From positions 1-55,589 of the IMG/VR virus record IMGVR_UViG_3300021090_000026: DNA of 55,589 nt; one strand, written 5' to 3'. This document shows, in pieces, positions 17,654 to 25,333 of this stretch. The DNA is from a virus. How positions within the stretch are numbered: position 1 is the stretch's first letter; every line of letters starts with the position of its first letter. The position numbers were made by a program, and so were the translations under genes. The notes under the pieces are model-generated. The model was not told the DNA's origin, searched no databases, and saw nothing but the letters and a program-made list of their open reading frames with translations.

Positions 17654-18702
17654 CTTTATACCTATGCGCCTTTTCTAAGAGATCACCCACCGCCGACTGG
17701 AACAGCGAACTCCGAGCCATCTCTTCGATCTGGGACTCTGTCAGATTTGCCCCTGTCGCCTGAGAGAGCTCTCGGGCCATCTTTCTCATGCCCCGCAAGA
17801 GCCAGTTCCTCGCTGAGGAATAGTTCATTTTCCAACCCCGGAGAGCTACTGTCTCCGTAATCCTCTTGAACTCCATCCCATCTCGGTCCGTCACAGTCGA
17901 ATAAGTCTGTCTCTTCTTCACTTTCATCCACGTCTCCAAGTAAGTTATCATCTGTCATTGGATAAGATGCTGAATCGCTGGGGTCATCGGAAAGACCATA
18001 TCGCAACCTCAGAACGACGCTCTCCTTCGGAGAAAGCTCTTCTTCCATGACCTTCCGAACGATACCCACCAGCTGTTTCTCAGAGATGCAATCGATGGGG
18101 TTCGATCCGAGTGACATGTCCGCAAGCACATCCATCCATCGTTGCTCGTACTCTCCTCCCGATGAAGAACCTGACTTTCTGGGAGCATCGAGAGAAACGA
18201 TGGTTCCACTGGCGTCGTTTGCCGCCTTGACAAGGCGGGTAGAAGCACCGGTGGCGCTGGACAGTTCATCCAGGGTCATGCTATCGTCCTTATCCATCGC
18301 ATTCTTCATCTTCTTGCAAAGACCGACGATGTGAGCGGGCATTCTGACGATTCTCTTGTTCTTCGTAAGATGCTGTCCGATGGCCTGCCTGATCCACCAG
18401 ATAGCGTAGGTGCTGAACCGGAATCCTTTCTTCCAGTCGAAGCGTTCCACGGCTCTCATGAGGCCGATGTTACCTTCTTGGATGATGTCGTCCATGGGGA
18501 TTCCGCGTGTTGCGTACCCCTTGGCGACCGAAATGACCAATCGAAGGTTAGAGTTGATAATCTTCTTGCGTGCGGTGGAAGAACCTTCTTCCATCTCTTG
18601 AAATAGCTTTGTGCTGTCCGCATGAGCGAGAACAGGCCATTTCTTGAGCTCACGCATATACTTCGAGAGAAGGCTCTCGCTTTCAGCGTCTAAGAAACCC
18701 AT
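17553..18702 (-). CDS. RpoD-like sigma factor with region 4.2 in the +1 frame
   Basis: The first frame (18702 to stop 17683, 339 aa) contains region 1.2 (LLSKYMRELKKWPVLAHAD, 11-29), region 2 (NLRLVISVAKGYATRGIPMD; IQEGNIGLMRAVERFDW; FRFSTYAIWWIRQAIGQHL), region 3 (142-170) and region 4.1 (LSPKESVVLRLRYGLSDD, 223-240). After an acidic stretch it runs into noise. Region 4.2 is found in the +1 frame (open 17951-17553): ITETVALRGWKMNYSSARN and WLLRGMRKMAREL, where the -35-contacting helix-turn-helix is expected. That frame's own ATG (17951) has no ribosome-binding site. The options are a programmed +1 shift between about 17951 and 17890, two separate polypeptides, or a one-base sequence error. 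It would direct host RNA polymerase to phage promoters. Confidence 0.8.
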
Positions 18703-18738
18703 AAGTTACCGATCTAAGTTAAGGTTAGAAACAGATAA

Positions 18739-18754
18739 TCACTCTTGCGAGTGA
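18739..18754 (-). terminator. GNRA-capped hairpin upstream of the sigma gene
   Basis: On the minus strand TCACTC-GCAA-GAGTGA then TTATCTGTTT. It lies between the end of the small membrane gene and the sigma start, and may be a weak terminator or leader structure. Confidence 0.4.
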
Positions 18755-18760
18755 AGTACA

Positions 18761-18925
18761 CTACTGTGATCGTTGTTTACGATCTACAATGATTAGCAAT
18801 ATTCCTGCAACGAAGGCAAGAGTCGAGAACACGATCCATGAAACTACATTCGAAGTCGTAAGCGCAACAATCCCAGATAGAACAACGAGTACAGCTAACG
18901 CGTTCATCCACCTGGGATTGGGCAT
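18761..18925 (-). CDS. Small two-helix membrane protein
   Basis: 54 aa from ATG 18925. Two hydrophobic segments (ALAVLVVLSGIVALTTS and WIVFSTLAFVAGILLIIV) flanked by a basic tail DRKQRSQ. The arrangement resembles small phage inner-membrane proteins (holin-like or superinfection-type), but nothing specific links it to lysis. Confidence 0.6.
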   Translation of the reverse strand: MPNPRWMNALAVLVVLSGIVALTTSNVVSWIVFSTLAFVAGILLIIVDRKQRSQ

Positions 18926-18927
18926 GA

Positions 18928-19035
18928 TTAAGAACCTTTTAGAACACGTGCACTGATGACGACCACAAACATGAGAAGTGCTCCGATTGTCAAGCCTGCA
19001 AAAAACCACTCTCTCACGATAGCAGTTTCACACAT
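18928..19035 (-). CDS. Single-pass membrane micropeptide
   Basis: 35 aa: CETAIVREWF, then a hydrophobic span FAGLTIGALLMFVVVISA, then RVLKGS. The ATG begins one base after the previous gene's stop, and the gene ends three bases before the next start, which supports translation as part of the operon. Confidence 0.55.
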   Translation of the reverse strand: MCETAIVREWFFAGLTIGALLMFVVVISARVLKGS

Positions 19036-19365
19036 TTAGTTCCACCAGCGCTTAGGCGGAGGTTCGGGTTTGTACTCTGGAAGATGGTGTTCTCTCAAGT
19101 ACTCTTGCCGATCCTCTTCGGTGCAACGCTGTTGATACGCGTAATGGGCGTACCCTCTCGCATCTCTCACCTGGTACTCGCGCTGCAAGTAGCAGAAATC
19201 CATCTCAAGATGGAGGGCATAGTCTCCTCGAGACCTAATCCGTTCGATTTCTGAATGAAGACGATCTAACCTCATGCGAAGGTCATCGTCCGACATCATG
19301 ATGATTTCGTCGACAGTGATGCAGTCCGTCTTCGTGATCGGTCTGCGAAGCTTCTTCTTGTCCAT
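19036..19365 (-). CDS. Hypothetical charged helical protein
   Basis: 109 aa, rich in Arg, Glu and Tyr (DDDLRMRLDRLHSEIERIR; HYAYQQRCTEEDRQEYLRE), predicted coiled-coil in residues 25-60, ending in a proline-rich PEPPPKRWWN tail. It is the first gene after the 19370-19550 spacer. No family recognised. Confidence 0.65.
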   Translation of the reverse strand: MDKKKLRRPITKTDCITVDEIIMMSDDDLRMRLDRLHSEIERIRSRGDYALHLEMDFCYLQREYQVRDARGYAHYAYQQRCTEEDRQEYLREHHLPEYKPEPPPKRWWN

Positions 19366-19421
19366 GGACTAAGAACCGTTGCGCTAAGTGGTCAGGGGAA
19401 ATCCCCAACCTTCTAAGTTAG

Positions 19422-19450
19422 AATGTACATTTTTTTGCGTACTATTGCAA
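19422..19450 (-). promoter_or_regulatory. Candidate promoter in the AT-rich spacer
   Basis: On the minus strand -35 TTGCAA, 17 bp, extended -10 (ATG)TACATT, about 60 bp before the 19365 start. The rest of the 19366-19552 spacer is AT-rich with no open frame or strong hairpin. Confidence 0.45.
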
Positions 19451-19552
19451 ATTTTTGAAATCAATAAGATGTTAATGTTGGTGAAAATCGATCTTAGCAA
19501 ACATCATAATGATATCGTACGTTTATACATCGATGAAAATCTATCTCTTCAA

Positions 19553-20350
19553 TCAAGCTGCTGAACCAATCTCGTTGATCGACTCTCTCACAGTGTGAGG
19601 AATTGCAAGCGCGAGGAGACGTTCCGTTGTCACGCGAATCGCATCAGGATTTTCGTCGCCGACGATGAACTTTCTACCCGCGAGAGTGGCGGCGACAGCA
19701 GTCGTGCCAGATCCAACGAATGGATCTAAGATGATGCCCCCGACTGGAGAAGAAGCGACGATGGTCCTCTGCACGAGTTTGACAGGTTTTTGCGTTGGAT
19801 ACGCAGTTCTCTCGCGTGACTGAGTGCCTACGATGGACATCCACCAGACATCTGTAGGAACTTTACCCCTAGCTGCTTTGACCTTGTCCTTCTGAAGACC
19901 GGGAGCCATGTAAGGAATTCTGTCGATATCATCCCAATTGAAGACGTGTGATTTCATCTGTTTAGCGTATGAAAGTACGACCTCATGTTTTTTGGGGAAT
20001 ATTTTTTTCCCCCGCCCTCCGTAGTCGAAACTCCAGATGATCGTGTTGAGGTGGTTCTTCTCTCCGAAGATAGGATCCATCACGAGGACGCGCGCGTAGG
20101 CTGCAGCTTTCTCGTTGAGATGCAAGTAGATCGTGCCGGTCTTTTTCAGAACTCGATGGCACTCTTGCATGTGTTCCTTGAGCCACTCGTAGTAGTCTTC
20201 TCTGTTGTCGATGTACGATAGACCCTTCGAACTCTTACGAACACGACGTGTATTGAAGGGAGGATCCGTGAAGATCATATCGACGCTCTCGTCGGGCAAG
20301 CTCTTCAAGAGTTCGAGCGCCTTCGCGAGATAAACAACGTTCTCTTCCAT
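19553..20350 (-). CDS. DNA N6-adenine or N4-cytosine methyltransferase, beta class
   Basis: 265 aa from ATG 20350 (a TTG at 20389 directly after the previous stop and an ATG at 20365 are alternatives). Catalytic motif IV TDPPFNT (28-34) precedes the target-recognition part, and the SAM-binding motif LDPFVGSGTTAVAA is near the C-terminus (208-221), the order of the beta class. AYPTQKP (183-189) is the usual motif before the SAM site. No restriction partner is adjacent. It probably protects phage DNA from host nucleases or alters its regulation. Dam-like and CcrM-like (GANTC) enzymes cannot be told apart here. Confidence 0.93.
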   Translation of the reverse strand: MEENVVYLAKALELLKSLPDESVDMIFTDPPFNTRRVRKSSKGLSYIDNREDYYEWLKEHMQECHRVLKKTGTIYLHLNEKAAAYARVLVMDPIFGEKNHLNTIIWSFDYGGRGKKIFPKKHEVVLSYAKQMKSHVFNWDDIDRIPYMAPGLQKDKVKAARGKVPTDVWWMSIVGTQSRERTAYPTQKPVKLVQRTIVASSPVGGIILDPFVGSGTTAVAATLAGRKFIVGDENPDAIRVTTERLLALAIPHTVRESINEIGSAA

Positions 20351-20389
20351 GGGAGTAAAATACATCGCAACCCAGAGAATGTTTAACAA

Positions 20390-20602
20390 CTAAAGGATTT
20401 CCCATCCAACATCTATCCATCTACTTCTAAGATGTGAATGGGAGAAAGTCTCGATAGTCGACGTAGTCTTACCATCAACAATCATTGTTCTAAGCATGAT
20501 AGCATTATGCCCCGATAACCCAAGAACAACGTACACGTAGGTAGGTGGAGATAGTCTCTGCATAGACAGAACATCACCAACTTTGATCCAGTCTTCGACC
20601 AT
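20390..20602 (-). CDS. Small array-type protein (type B)
   Basis: 70 aa: WIKVGDVLSMQR (5-16), strand YVYVVLGLSG (22-31), then IMLRTMIVDGK. The KxGxVL - Y(x)VxLG pattern recurs in 32800, 33236 and 42235, so I place it as an outlying member of the paralogous array. Its stop is directly followed by the TTG that could start the methyltransferase. Confidence 0.5.
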   Translation of the reverse strand: MVEDWIKVGDVLSMQRLSPPTYVYVVLGLSGHNAIMLRTMIVDGKTTSTIETFSHSHLRSRWIDVGWEIL

Positions 20603-20611
20603 TAGAACGTC

Positions 20612-20640
20612 AAAAAGCCCCCAGAATCACTTCTGGAAGC
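20612..20640 (-). terminator. Rho-independent terminator
   Basis: Minus strand stem GCTTCCAGAA / TTCTGGGGGC (two G-U pairs) with a GTGA tetraloop, then TTTTTGACG. It ends the 20772-21334 transcript just before the 20602 gene. Confidence 0.8.
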
Positions 20641-20663
20641 CCTCGTAGGAGTGTAAGACTCGG

Positions 20664-20771
20664 TTATTTCTTTTGGATGATCCGTTTGTAGCTGACTTCT
20701 TCGACCGCGGCAAAAATGAAAACGACGTCTGGTACCTTTCTCCCTTGGTGGGGAGAAAGGTCATAGAACTT
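20664..20771 (-). other. Open frame in phase after the 20772 stop
   Basis: Directly after the TAG that ends the 119-aa gene, the same frame stays open for 35 codons (KFYDLSPHQGRKVPD, VVFIFAAVEEVSYKR) before TAA. The composition looks coding but no start codon is present; it may be an extension lost to an amber mutation, a readthrough product, or chance. Confidence 0.25.
20734..20761. repeat. Perfect 11-bp inverted repeat
   Basis: ACCTTTCTCCC / GGGAGAAAGGT with a 6-nt loop, starting 11 bases after the stop of the 20772 gene on the minus strand. There is no T run; probably an RNA 3' structure. Confidence 0.55.
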
Positions 20772-21131
20772 CTACAAAGTGTTTCTGGGGCAGTCTGGTG
20801 ACTCCTCTTCCATGAGAGCGATCATCATCTTGAGGTACATACCCATTGCACGGTAGAATTGATTCCCGAAGTGTTGGGACATCGATTTTCCAACATAGAC
20901 GAGATCTTTCATCGCCGGAGCCTCTCCGGGAGATCGAAACTTGTTCACGTACTCGATGAACAATTTACACGACTTCTTCAATTCAGCCTGCTGGCTGGGA
21001 TCGTTTCCAACCTTCTCAGCGTACTCGATAGCTTTGTGAGGATATGTCGCGCATGCGAGCATCAAAAATCCGGCCTTCGTCATGTATTTGTCGCACGAAG
21101 AATCATCGTCCAAAAACTTACGGCCTTCCAT
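20772..21131 (-). CDS. Hypothetical alpha-helical protein
   Basis: 119 aa; ATG 21131 overlaps the upstream stop (TAATG) and is favoured over a longer frame whose first 31 residues look like translated noise. Helical with KYMTKAGFLMLACATYPHKA, KKSCKLFIEYVNKF and FYRAMGMYLKMMIALMEEE. No motif recognised. Confidence 0.65.
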   Translation of the reverse strand: MEGRKFLDDDSSCDKYMTKAGFLMLACATYPHKAIEYAEKVGNDPSQQAELKKSCKLFIEYVNKFRSPGEAPAMKDLVYVGKSMSQHFGNQFYRAMGMYLKMMIALMEEESPDCPRNTL

Positions 21132-21334
21132 TAAGATGACCTCTTGTTGTCGGTTCCTCGAATGTTGTCTTTGACCAATTCCCAGTACAACATGGGTACG
21201 ATGGCAGGAGAGATCACGAAGCACATGATCCGAAATGGGAGAGCGTCAGAACCAAGATGGTTTCTCTTCAGGAAGAAGAAGTACGCTCCCGAGATATAGA
21301 AAAAAGATACGATGATGAAAAAAATTGTTGACAC
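21131..21334 (-). CDS. Small membrane protein
   Basis: 67 aa with two hydrophobic segments (TIFFIIVSFFYISGAYFFFL and IMCFVISPAIVPMLYW) and a basic C-terminal tail (NIRGTDNKRSS). It starts the operon that follows the tRNA on the minus strand. Confidence 0.6.
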   Translation of the reverse strand: MSTIFFIIVSFFYISGAYFFFLKRNHLGSDALPFRIMCFVISPAIVPMLYWELVKDNIRGTDNKRSS

Positions 21335-21380
21335 GTTACCTCATTACTTTCGTAGTTGTTTCACTTCTGAGCGGGCGCAG

Positions 21381-21461
21381 AGCGAGAGATGGGGGTCGAA
21401 CCCACGATGGATTTCTCCGCTAGCTTGGAAGGCTAGTGCCATACCACTTGGCGACTCTCGC
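21381..21461 (-). tRNA. tRNA-Gly (anticodon TCC)
   Basis: Acceptor GCGAGAG / CTCTCGC, D-arm GCCA...TGGC with GTGGTA loop, anticodon stem CTAGC / GCTAG with loop CTTCCAA (anticodon TCC), T-arm GTGGG-TTCGACC-CCCAT and discriminator U. G1-C72, C2-G71, C35, C36 and U73 are the bacterial glycine identity elements. The variable region is 14 nt (with a possible GGA-GAAA-TCC mini-stem) instead of the usual 4-5. CCA is not encoded. Likely supplies GGA codons, which are frequent in the virion genes. Confidence 0.9.
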
Positions 21462-21467
21462 AGTATA

Positions 21468-22250
21468 ATGAATCTTGTGAATACTTGTCCTCATTGTTTG
21501 TTTTCTTTTCCCTACGGAAGATCTTTTGGAGCTCATAAAACGAATTGCAGATCCAATCCGAACTACGAACGCAGACAAGAGCTCATTCGGCAAAAGAGGA
21601 AAGTAGAAAAAATCTCTTACAAACTTTGTTGTCATACTTGTTGTTCTTCTTTTGAAGAAGAGATGACGCTGACAACGTTTTCTAAGAAAACGAATTTCTT
21701 CTGTTCTAGATCTTGCGCAAATACTAGAGCACATTCGCTTGCTACAAGAGCAAAAACATCTCGAAGTCTTGCAGGAAGAAAAATTGCTCCCGAATTTGTC
21801 ACCACGCAATGCGTAGTTTGCAGTAAAACTTTCCAGAAAAAACGCAAATCAGCCGCGGCTACCTGTTCGTTAGCTTGTAGAGGTACTTTGATTTCTACAA
21901 AAGTGACTGGCAAAACTGGTGGATATCGAACTAGGTCCGGAAAGAGCAAATTTCATGGAGCTGACTACAATGGAACGTGGTTGGACAGTGGTTGGGAAGT
22001 CCGACTCGCACGACATCTTGATAAACTCAACATCAAATGGTCACGAGGAAATTTCATCCCTTACAGATTGGGAGAGAAACAGAGAAAATACTACCCTGAT
22101 TTCTATCTAAATGACTTTGACTCGTACATCGAGGTGAAAGGATACTGGACTGACGAGTCGAGAACAAAGATCTCTGCTGTCATTTCACAAAACCCTATCA
22201 CTTTGATCATTCTCAACTCTATTGAGGAGATAGACAATTTCTCTATCTGA
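21468..22250 (+). CDS. Homing-type nuclease with zinc fingers and PD-(D/E)XK domain
   Basis: 260 aa, plus strand inside a minus-strand region and seven bases from the tRNA-Gly gene. Three zinc-binding segments precede the nuclease: NTCPHC...H..NC (6-26), CCHTCCSSF...FCSRSC and CVVCSKTF...TCSLAC. The C-terminal domain has GTWLDSGWEVRLARHLD, then YYPDFYL (D) and SYIEVKGYW (E-x-K), the PD-(D/E)XK core. The adenine-rich codon use differs from the neighbours. tRNA-adjacent insertion and isolated orientation suggest a mobile homing nuclease. Confidence 0.8.
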   Translation: MNLVNTCPHCLFSFPYGRSFGAHKTNCRSNPNYERRQELIRQKRKVEKISYKLCCHTCCSSFEEEMTLTTFSKKTNFFCSRSCANTRAHSLATRAKTSRSLAGRKIAPEFVTTQCVVCSKTFQKKRKSAAATCSLACRGTLISTKVTGKTGGYRTRSGKSKFHGADYNGTWLDSGWEVRLARHLDKLNIKWSRGNFIPYRLGEKQRKYYPDFYLNDFDSYIEVKGYWTDESRTKISAVISQNPITLIILNSIEEIDNFSI

Positions 22251-22255
22251 GAACT

Positions 22256-22723
22256 TCATTCGATGAACTTCTCCTCGAGCTCAGGAATTTCGATTTCGAC
22301 AGAATTGGCCGCACTCATTCGTCCTCGAAGGGTCGATGCCTCGGTTGCTGACTTTTTCGCCTTCTCGATGGCAAGAGCTGAATCGAACTTTCCCTGCATC
22401 ACACTCGCAGTCTCTATGCTCGATTGGCTCATGAGACTACGCCAGTGGGCGGAGACCCTTTCGATTCCACCGATCCGTTTGACAGCCTCGGCCATCGAAA
22501 TTTTCTCGACTCCCACGGCGACCACAACCTCGAGGTTGTAGCGCGACTGGAACGCCTGGAGGCTTGCGATGTTCTTTTCGCAAGTTTCGATCTTCACCAT
22601 GAGCTCCTCGGTGGAGAATCCTCCCTGCCCTCGAAGGGATTGCGAAAGCAACGCGATCGCACCATCACGTTCGGTCTCACGGTTGCGGATGGCGGTGCGA
22701 AGCGTGTATCCATTGATCTTCAT
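22256..22723 (-). CDS. Conserved-looking coiled-coil hypothetical protein
   Basis: 155 aa. Begins KINGYTLRTAIRNRETERD, then EELMVKIETCEKNIASLQ, FQSRYNLEVVVAV, and SMAEAVKRIGGIERVSAHWR. I recall proteins with this 'INGYTLREAI ... QxxYN ... EAVKRIGGxxR' pattern in bacteria and phages, but not a function. Start overlaps the SGNH gene stop (ATGA). Confidence 0.6.
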   Translation of the reverse strand: MKINGYTLRTAIRNRETERDGAIALLSQSLRGQGGFSTEELMVKIETCEKNIASLQAFQSRYNLEVVVAVGVEKISMAEAVKRIGGIERVSAHWRSLMSQSSIETASVMQGKFDSALAIEKAKKSATEASTLRGRMSAANSVEIEIPELEEKFIE

Positions 22724-23262
22724 GGTGATACCTCAGATAGTAGGGGTTGAGATTCCTGACGAAGCATATTCTTTAGTCTCCATGCTTCGACGAGCCACTT
22801 GACCGCACCTGCGCTGGTCGGATGGACACCGTCGGAAAGGGAAATGTTCAGAGCTTGCGTGTCGAGGTAGACGCAGGGAGCGACTCTCGTTTTGAGGTAA
22901 TCGTTGGTCACCGACTTTTGTCCTCGAACAAGAGGGGGACCGACCCAGACGCAACCCGCTCCGGTGGACTTGATCTGAGAAACGATCTTCGTGGGATCTG
23001 GTTTGATACCGTAGTCGTTGGTACCGAGAAACACGATCACCGAATCGTACTTGCCGGTCGAGAGAGCAGTTTCCATCTTCTCCCCCTCCCAATATGCGGT
23101 CCGAGTGCCGCTTTTGCAGATCGTGTTTACCATCTCACCCGGCTGCCTCACAGCAGAGATCGCACCGTAGTTCATGGAGCATGCTTCCGAATCTCCTACG
23201 ATAAGGATATTCTGGGAGAGCAGCAAAAAATAAATGATCTTCAACAAAGTAAGAGCGTTCAT
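22720..23262 (-). CDS. SGNH/GDSL-family hydrolase, probably exported
   Basis: 180 aa. Hydrophobic N-terminus (LLKIIYFLLLSQN), then block I LIVGDSEACS (nucleophile Ser in GDS), block III IVFLGTNDYG (oxyanion Gly/Asn) and block V SDGVHPTSAGA (Asp and His of the catalytic set). Length matches single-domain SGNH esterases. Such enzymes deacylate sugars or lipids; a surface-polysaccharide or cell-wall acetyl esterase role in infection is inferred. It is co-translated with the coiled-coil gene. Confidence 0.85.
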   Translation of the reverse strand: MNALTLLKIIYFLLLSQNILIVGDSEACSMNYGAISAVRQPGEMVNTICKSGTRTAYWEGEKMETALSTGKYDSVIVFLGTNDYGIKPDPTKIVSQIKSTGAGCVWVGPPLVRGQKSVTNDYLKTRVAPCVYLDTQALNISLSDGVHPTSAGAVKWLVEAWRLKNMLRQESQPLLSEVSP

Positions 23263-23475
23263 TCACTTCATCCTGTAGAATTGGTCTCCGGGGAGCATGT
23301 TGTCCCGTGTGCCCTTCATGGGTTCTAGCAGAACCATTCCCCGCGTATCCCATCCAACAACTAACCAACATCCCAGATTGGTTCCGTGCTCGGTCGGTCT
23401 CGCCTGCAAAAGCACTGTCTGTACGGAGAGCTCCCATTCTTGAGCTGAGAGATTGACCACCCACGCTCGTTTCAA
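23263..23475 (-). CDS. Small array-type protein after the ATP-grasp gene
   Basis: 70 aa from a TTG at 23475 just past the ATP-grasp stop; a longer form from TTG 23529 would overlap it by 53 bp. The core GCWLVVGWDTRGMVLLEP (34-51) is the closing strand pair of the array proteins. Stop and next start are adjacent. Confidence 0.45.
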   Translation of the reverse strand: MKRAWVVNLSAQEWELSVQTVLLQARPTEHGTNLGCWLVVGWDTRGMVLLEPMKGTRDNMLPGDQFYRMK

Positions 23476-23476
23476 C

Positions 23477-24343
23477 CTATGATGTGGGAAGCACTGTAGA
23501 ACGTTGTACGTTCTCGTCGCCGGCGACAATTTTCTCTAAAGACCTCATCCTCTCACGGAAGAAATTTCGGGGAAGATCTCCGAGGAAATCATCGCCGAGG
23601 CCCGGAAACTGGTTAGTCTCCAGGAAGTGGAAAGAACCATCATCGCAGAGGATGTAGTCGTTTCCACACACGTCCAACCCGAAGTGGGTTGCGACCTTAC
23701 GAGAATGCTCGATCATTTCGATCGGAACATTCTTCGCGTTCATTTGCACGTTCTCTCCTCCCGGAGAGTTCTTGATCCACGACTCTTCGTGGACAGTTTC
23801 GATGAAGAAAACTTCCTCCTCGATGTGGAGGATTCGGACCGATCGACCCACGAAGAAGGGTTGGATAGTCGCTTGGCCGGCCCACTCCATGAATCCAATT
23901 CCTGGCCGGAAGAGAACTTTACCCTCGCCCGAATGTTCGTTACCGAACTTGACGACGGTTCCGTTCTTTGGGCTCCACCCGAAATAGTCTTCGTTCTTCA
24001 TGAGATCCTGCCAGGTTGCCACCACGCAAGAATCGTTTCCGAAGAATCCTTGATCTATACACTCCTGAGCGACGACATGCCGATCGACCATTCGAAGGAG
24101 CGTCTTGGGATCGGGCCAACATGGCAGGGAAGAGAGAATTTTGAGTAAGCTGACAGTCCGGTCGGTGTCAGGATCCGCAGCGTAATAGATTCCGCCCTTC
24201 CACTCCTGGTACATTCCCTCGAGCTTGAATCCTCCCTCGATAGCACTTGCCCGTCGAGGGTTCCGAGAGAATCCCCAGTCCGACGTGATGGCAAGCTGAC
24301 CCACCACCGAGAGCTGACCTGACATGAAGATTAGTGGTTTCAA
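23477..24343 (-). CDS. ATP-grasp fold ligase-like enzyme
   Basis: 288 aa. The ATP-grasp signature is spread over VVKFGNEHSGEGKVLF (129-144, glycine loop and nucleotide Lys), IQPFFVGRSVRILHIEEEV (central strands) and the metal-binding end ILCDDGSFHFLETNQFPGLG (233-252, with E-x-N). ATP-grasp enzymes link a carboxylate to an amine or thiol through an acylphosphate; the substrate is unknown. The neighbours, an esterase and a deacetylase-fold enzyme, hint at a small metabolite or modification pathway. Confidence 0.8.
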   Translation of the reverse strand: MKPLIFMSGQLSVVGQLAITSDWGFSRNPRRASAIEGGFKLEGMYQEWKGGIYYAADPDTDRTVSLLKILSSLPCWPDPKTLLRMVDRHVVAQECIDQGFFGNDSCVVATWQDLMKNEDYFGWSPKNGTVVKFGNEHSGEGKVLFRPGIGFMEWAGQATIQPFFVGRSVRILHIEEEVFFIETVHEESWIKNSPGGENVQMNAKNVPIEMIEHSRKVATHFGLDVCGNDYILCDDGSFHFLETNQFPGLGDDFLGDLPRNFFRERMRSLEKIVAGDENVQRSTVLPTS

Positions 24344-24594
24344 AATTCTGCTCCAAGAAAGCTAACGTGCTCCATCTTGAGCAGGACGCGGGCTATGTAG
24401 TAGACCCATCCTTTCTTTCCGCAGGTTGTCATGACCTTGATTGACGCTGATGTTTCATCGTCTATCACAATGAGAATATCACCGTGGACGACTCGAGCGA
24501 TCTCTTTTCCGAGCTCCCTGTCCCAAATGACTAGAGAATAGTCACGGTTGGTATATTGAAGGACCTCACCACGTTTCAGATACGTTTCGAGCAT
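24340..24594 (-). CDS. Array protein: first clear type A member
   Basis: 84 aa. LKRGEVLQY (6-14), central strand HGDILIVIDDE (37-47) and closing MTTCGKKGWVYYIARVL (55-71) are the three blocks that define the type A array family. Overlaps the ATP-grasp start by 4 bp (ATGA). Confidence 0.7.
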   Translation of the reverse strand: MLETYLKRGEVLQYTNRDYSLVIWDRELGKEIARVVHGDILIVIDDETSASIKVMTTCGKKGWVYYIARVLLKMEHVSFLGAEF

Positions 24595-24620
24595 TTAGCC
24601 CTTTCAATAGATATGAAGTT

Positions 24621-24857
24621 TCAGATTAGATGGATAGAACGAAGTCGTGAACTTAGAACCCATCCGAGTCCTGTTTCACCGGTCGACGAATCGACCCAGA
24701 GAACATACGTCATTGGATATCGAGTATCCAATTGTTCGTCTAATTTGATACAGGTAGAATCTTTACGAACGAAGATAGATTCATCGCGAGGGCGAGCTCT
24801 GTTTGGAATTCTGCAGACACGATCTCCGCGAGTCATGATGAAGATGTCATTCTTCAT
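24621..24857 (-). CDS. Array protein, type A
   Basis: 78 aa from ATG 24857, which overlaps the lipoprotein stop (ATGA); the longer upstream frame is a shadow of that gene. MTRGDRVCRIP (8-18), DSTCIKLDE (33-41), YVLWVDSSTGETGLGWVLSS (51-70). Confidence 0.65.
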   Translation of the reverse strand: MKNDIFIMTRGDRVCRIPNRARPRDESIFVRKDSTCIKLDEQLDTRYPMTYVLWVDSSTGETGLGWVLSSRLRSIHLI

Positions 24858-25333
24858 CGATGAAACTCCAAAGAGGAAATCATCGATTTGCAGGTTATTT
24901 CGACCTGGGCCGCTGCCTTCGTGTCCCCTTCGCAGACGAAGGTCCAAAAACATTCGTTCTGCGGAATTTTTGCCGTAAAGAACAGGGAAGAACTTCCATC
25001 TGGTCGGCTCTTCAACACCCACGTTGCCTGCAGTTCTCCTAAACGACCACCGATCCACTTCGTGGCAAGACCGACGAGCTCATCATGATGAGCGATTCCA
25101 TCGGATGTCAATTCACGTTCTTCTCCACAAATCTTGTAGACCGAAACTGTCATCGGACGAGATCCAACGTTCATCAAGCTCGTACCAACGATCGTCGAAC
25201 CTTCCGTGAATTGCCAACCAATGCCCGGTGCTTCGAAACTCCAATCGTCTCCCTGGACCGTCTGTGGCATGTACGTGAATCGGGCGCATCCTAGATATAC
25301 GACCATGAGTGCGACGAGCCCAAGTTTTTTCAT
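24854..25333 (-). CDS. Lipoprotein of unknown function
   Basis: 159 aa from ATG 25333. Signal peptide KKLGLVALMVVYLG followed by the lipobox Cys (residue 16). The mature part is beta-rich with repeated polar strands (WVLKSRPDGSSSLFFTAK) and three further Cys. It starts on the stop of the deacetylase-fold gene (ATGA) and could be an envelope protein blocking superinfection, though nothing proves that. Confidence 0.7.
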   Translation of the reverse strand: MKKLGLVALMVVYLGCARFTYMPQTVQGDDWSFEAPGIGWQFTEGSTIVGTSLMNVGSRPMTVSVYKICGEERELTSDGIAHHDELVGLATKWIGGRLGELQATWVLKSRPDGSSSLFFTAKIPQNECFWTFVCEGDTKAAAQVEITCKSMISSLEFHR

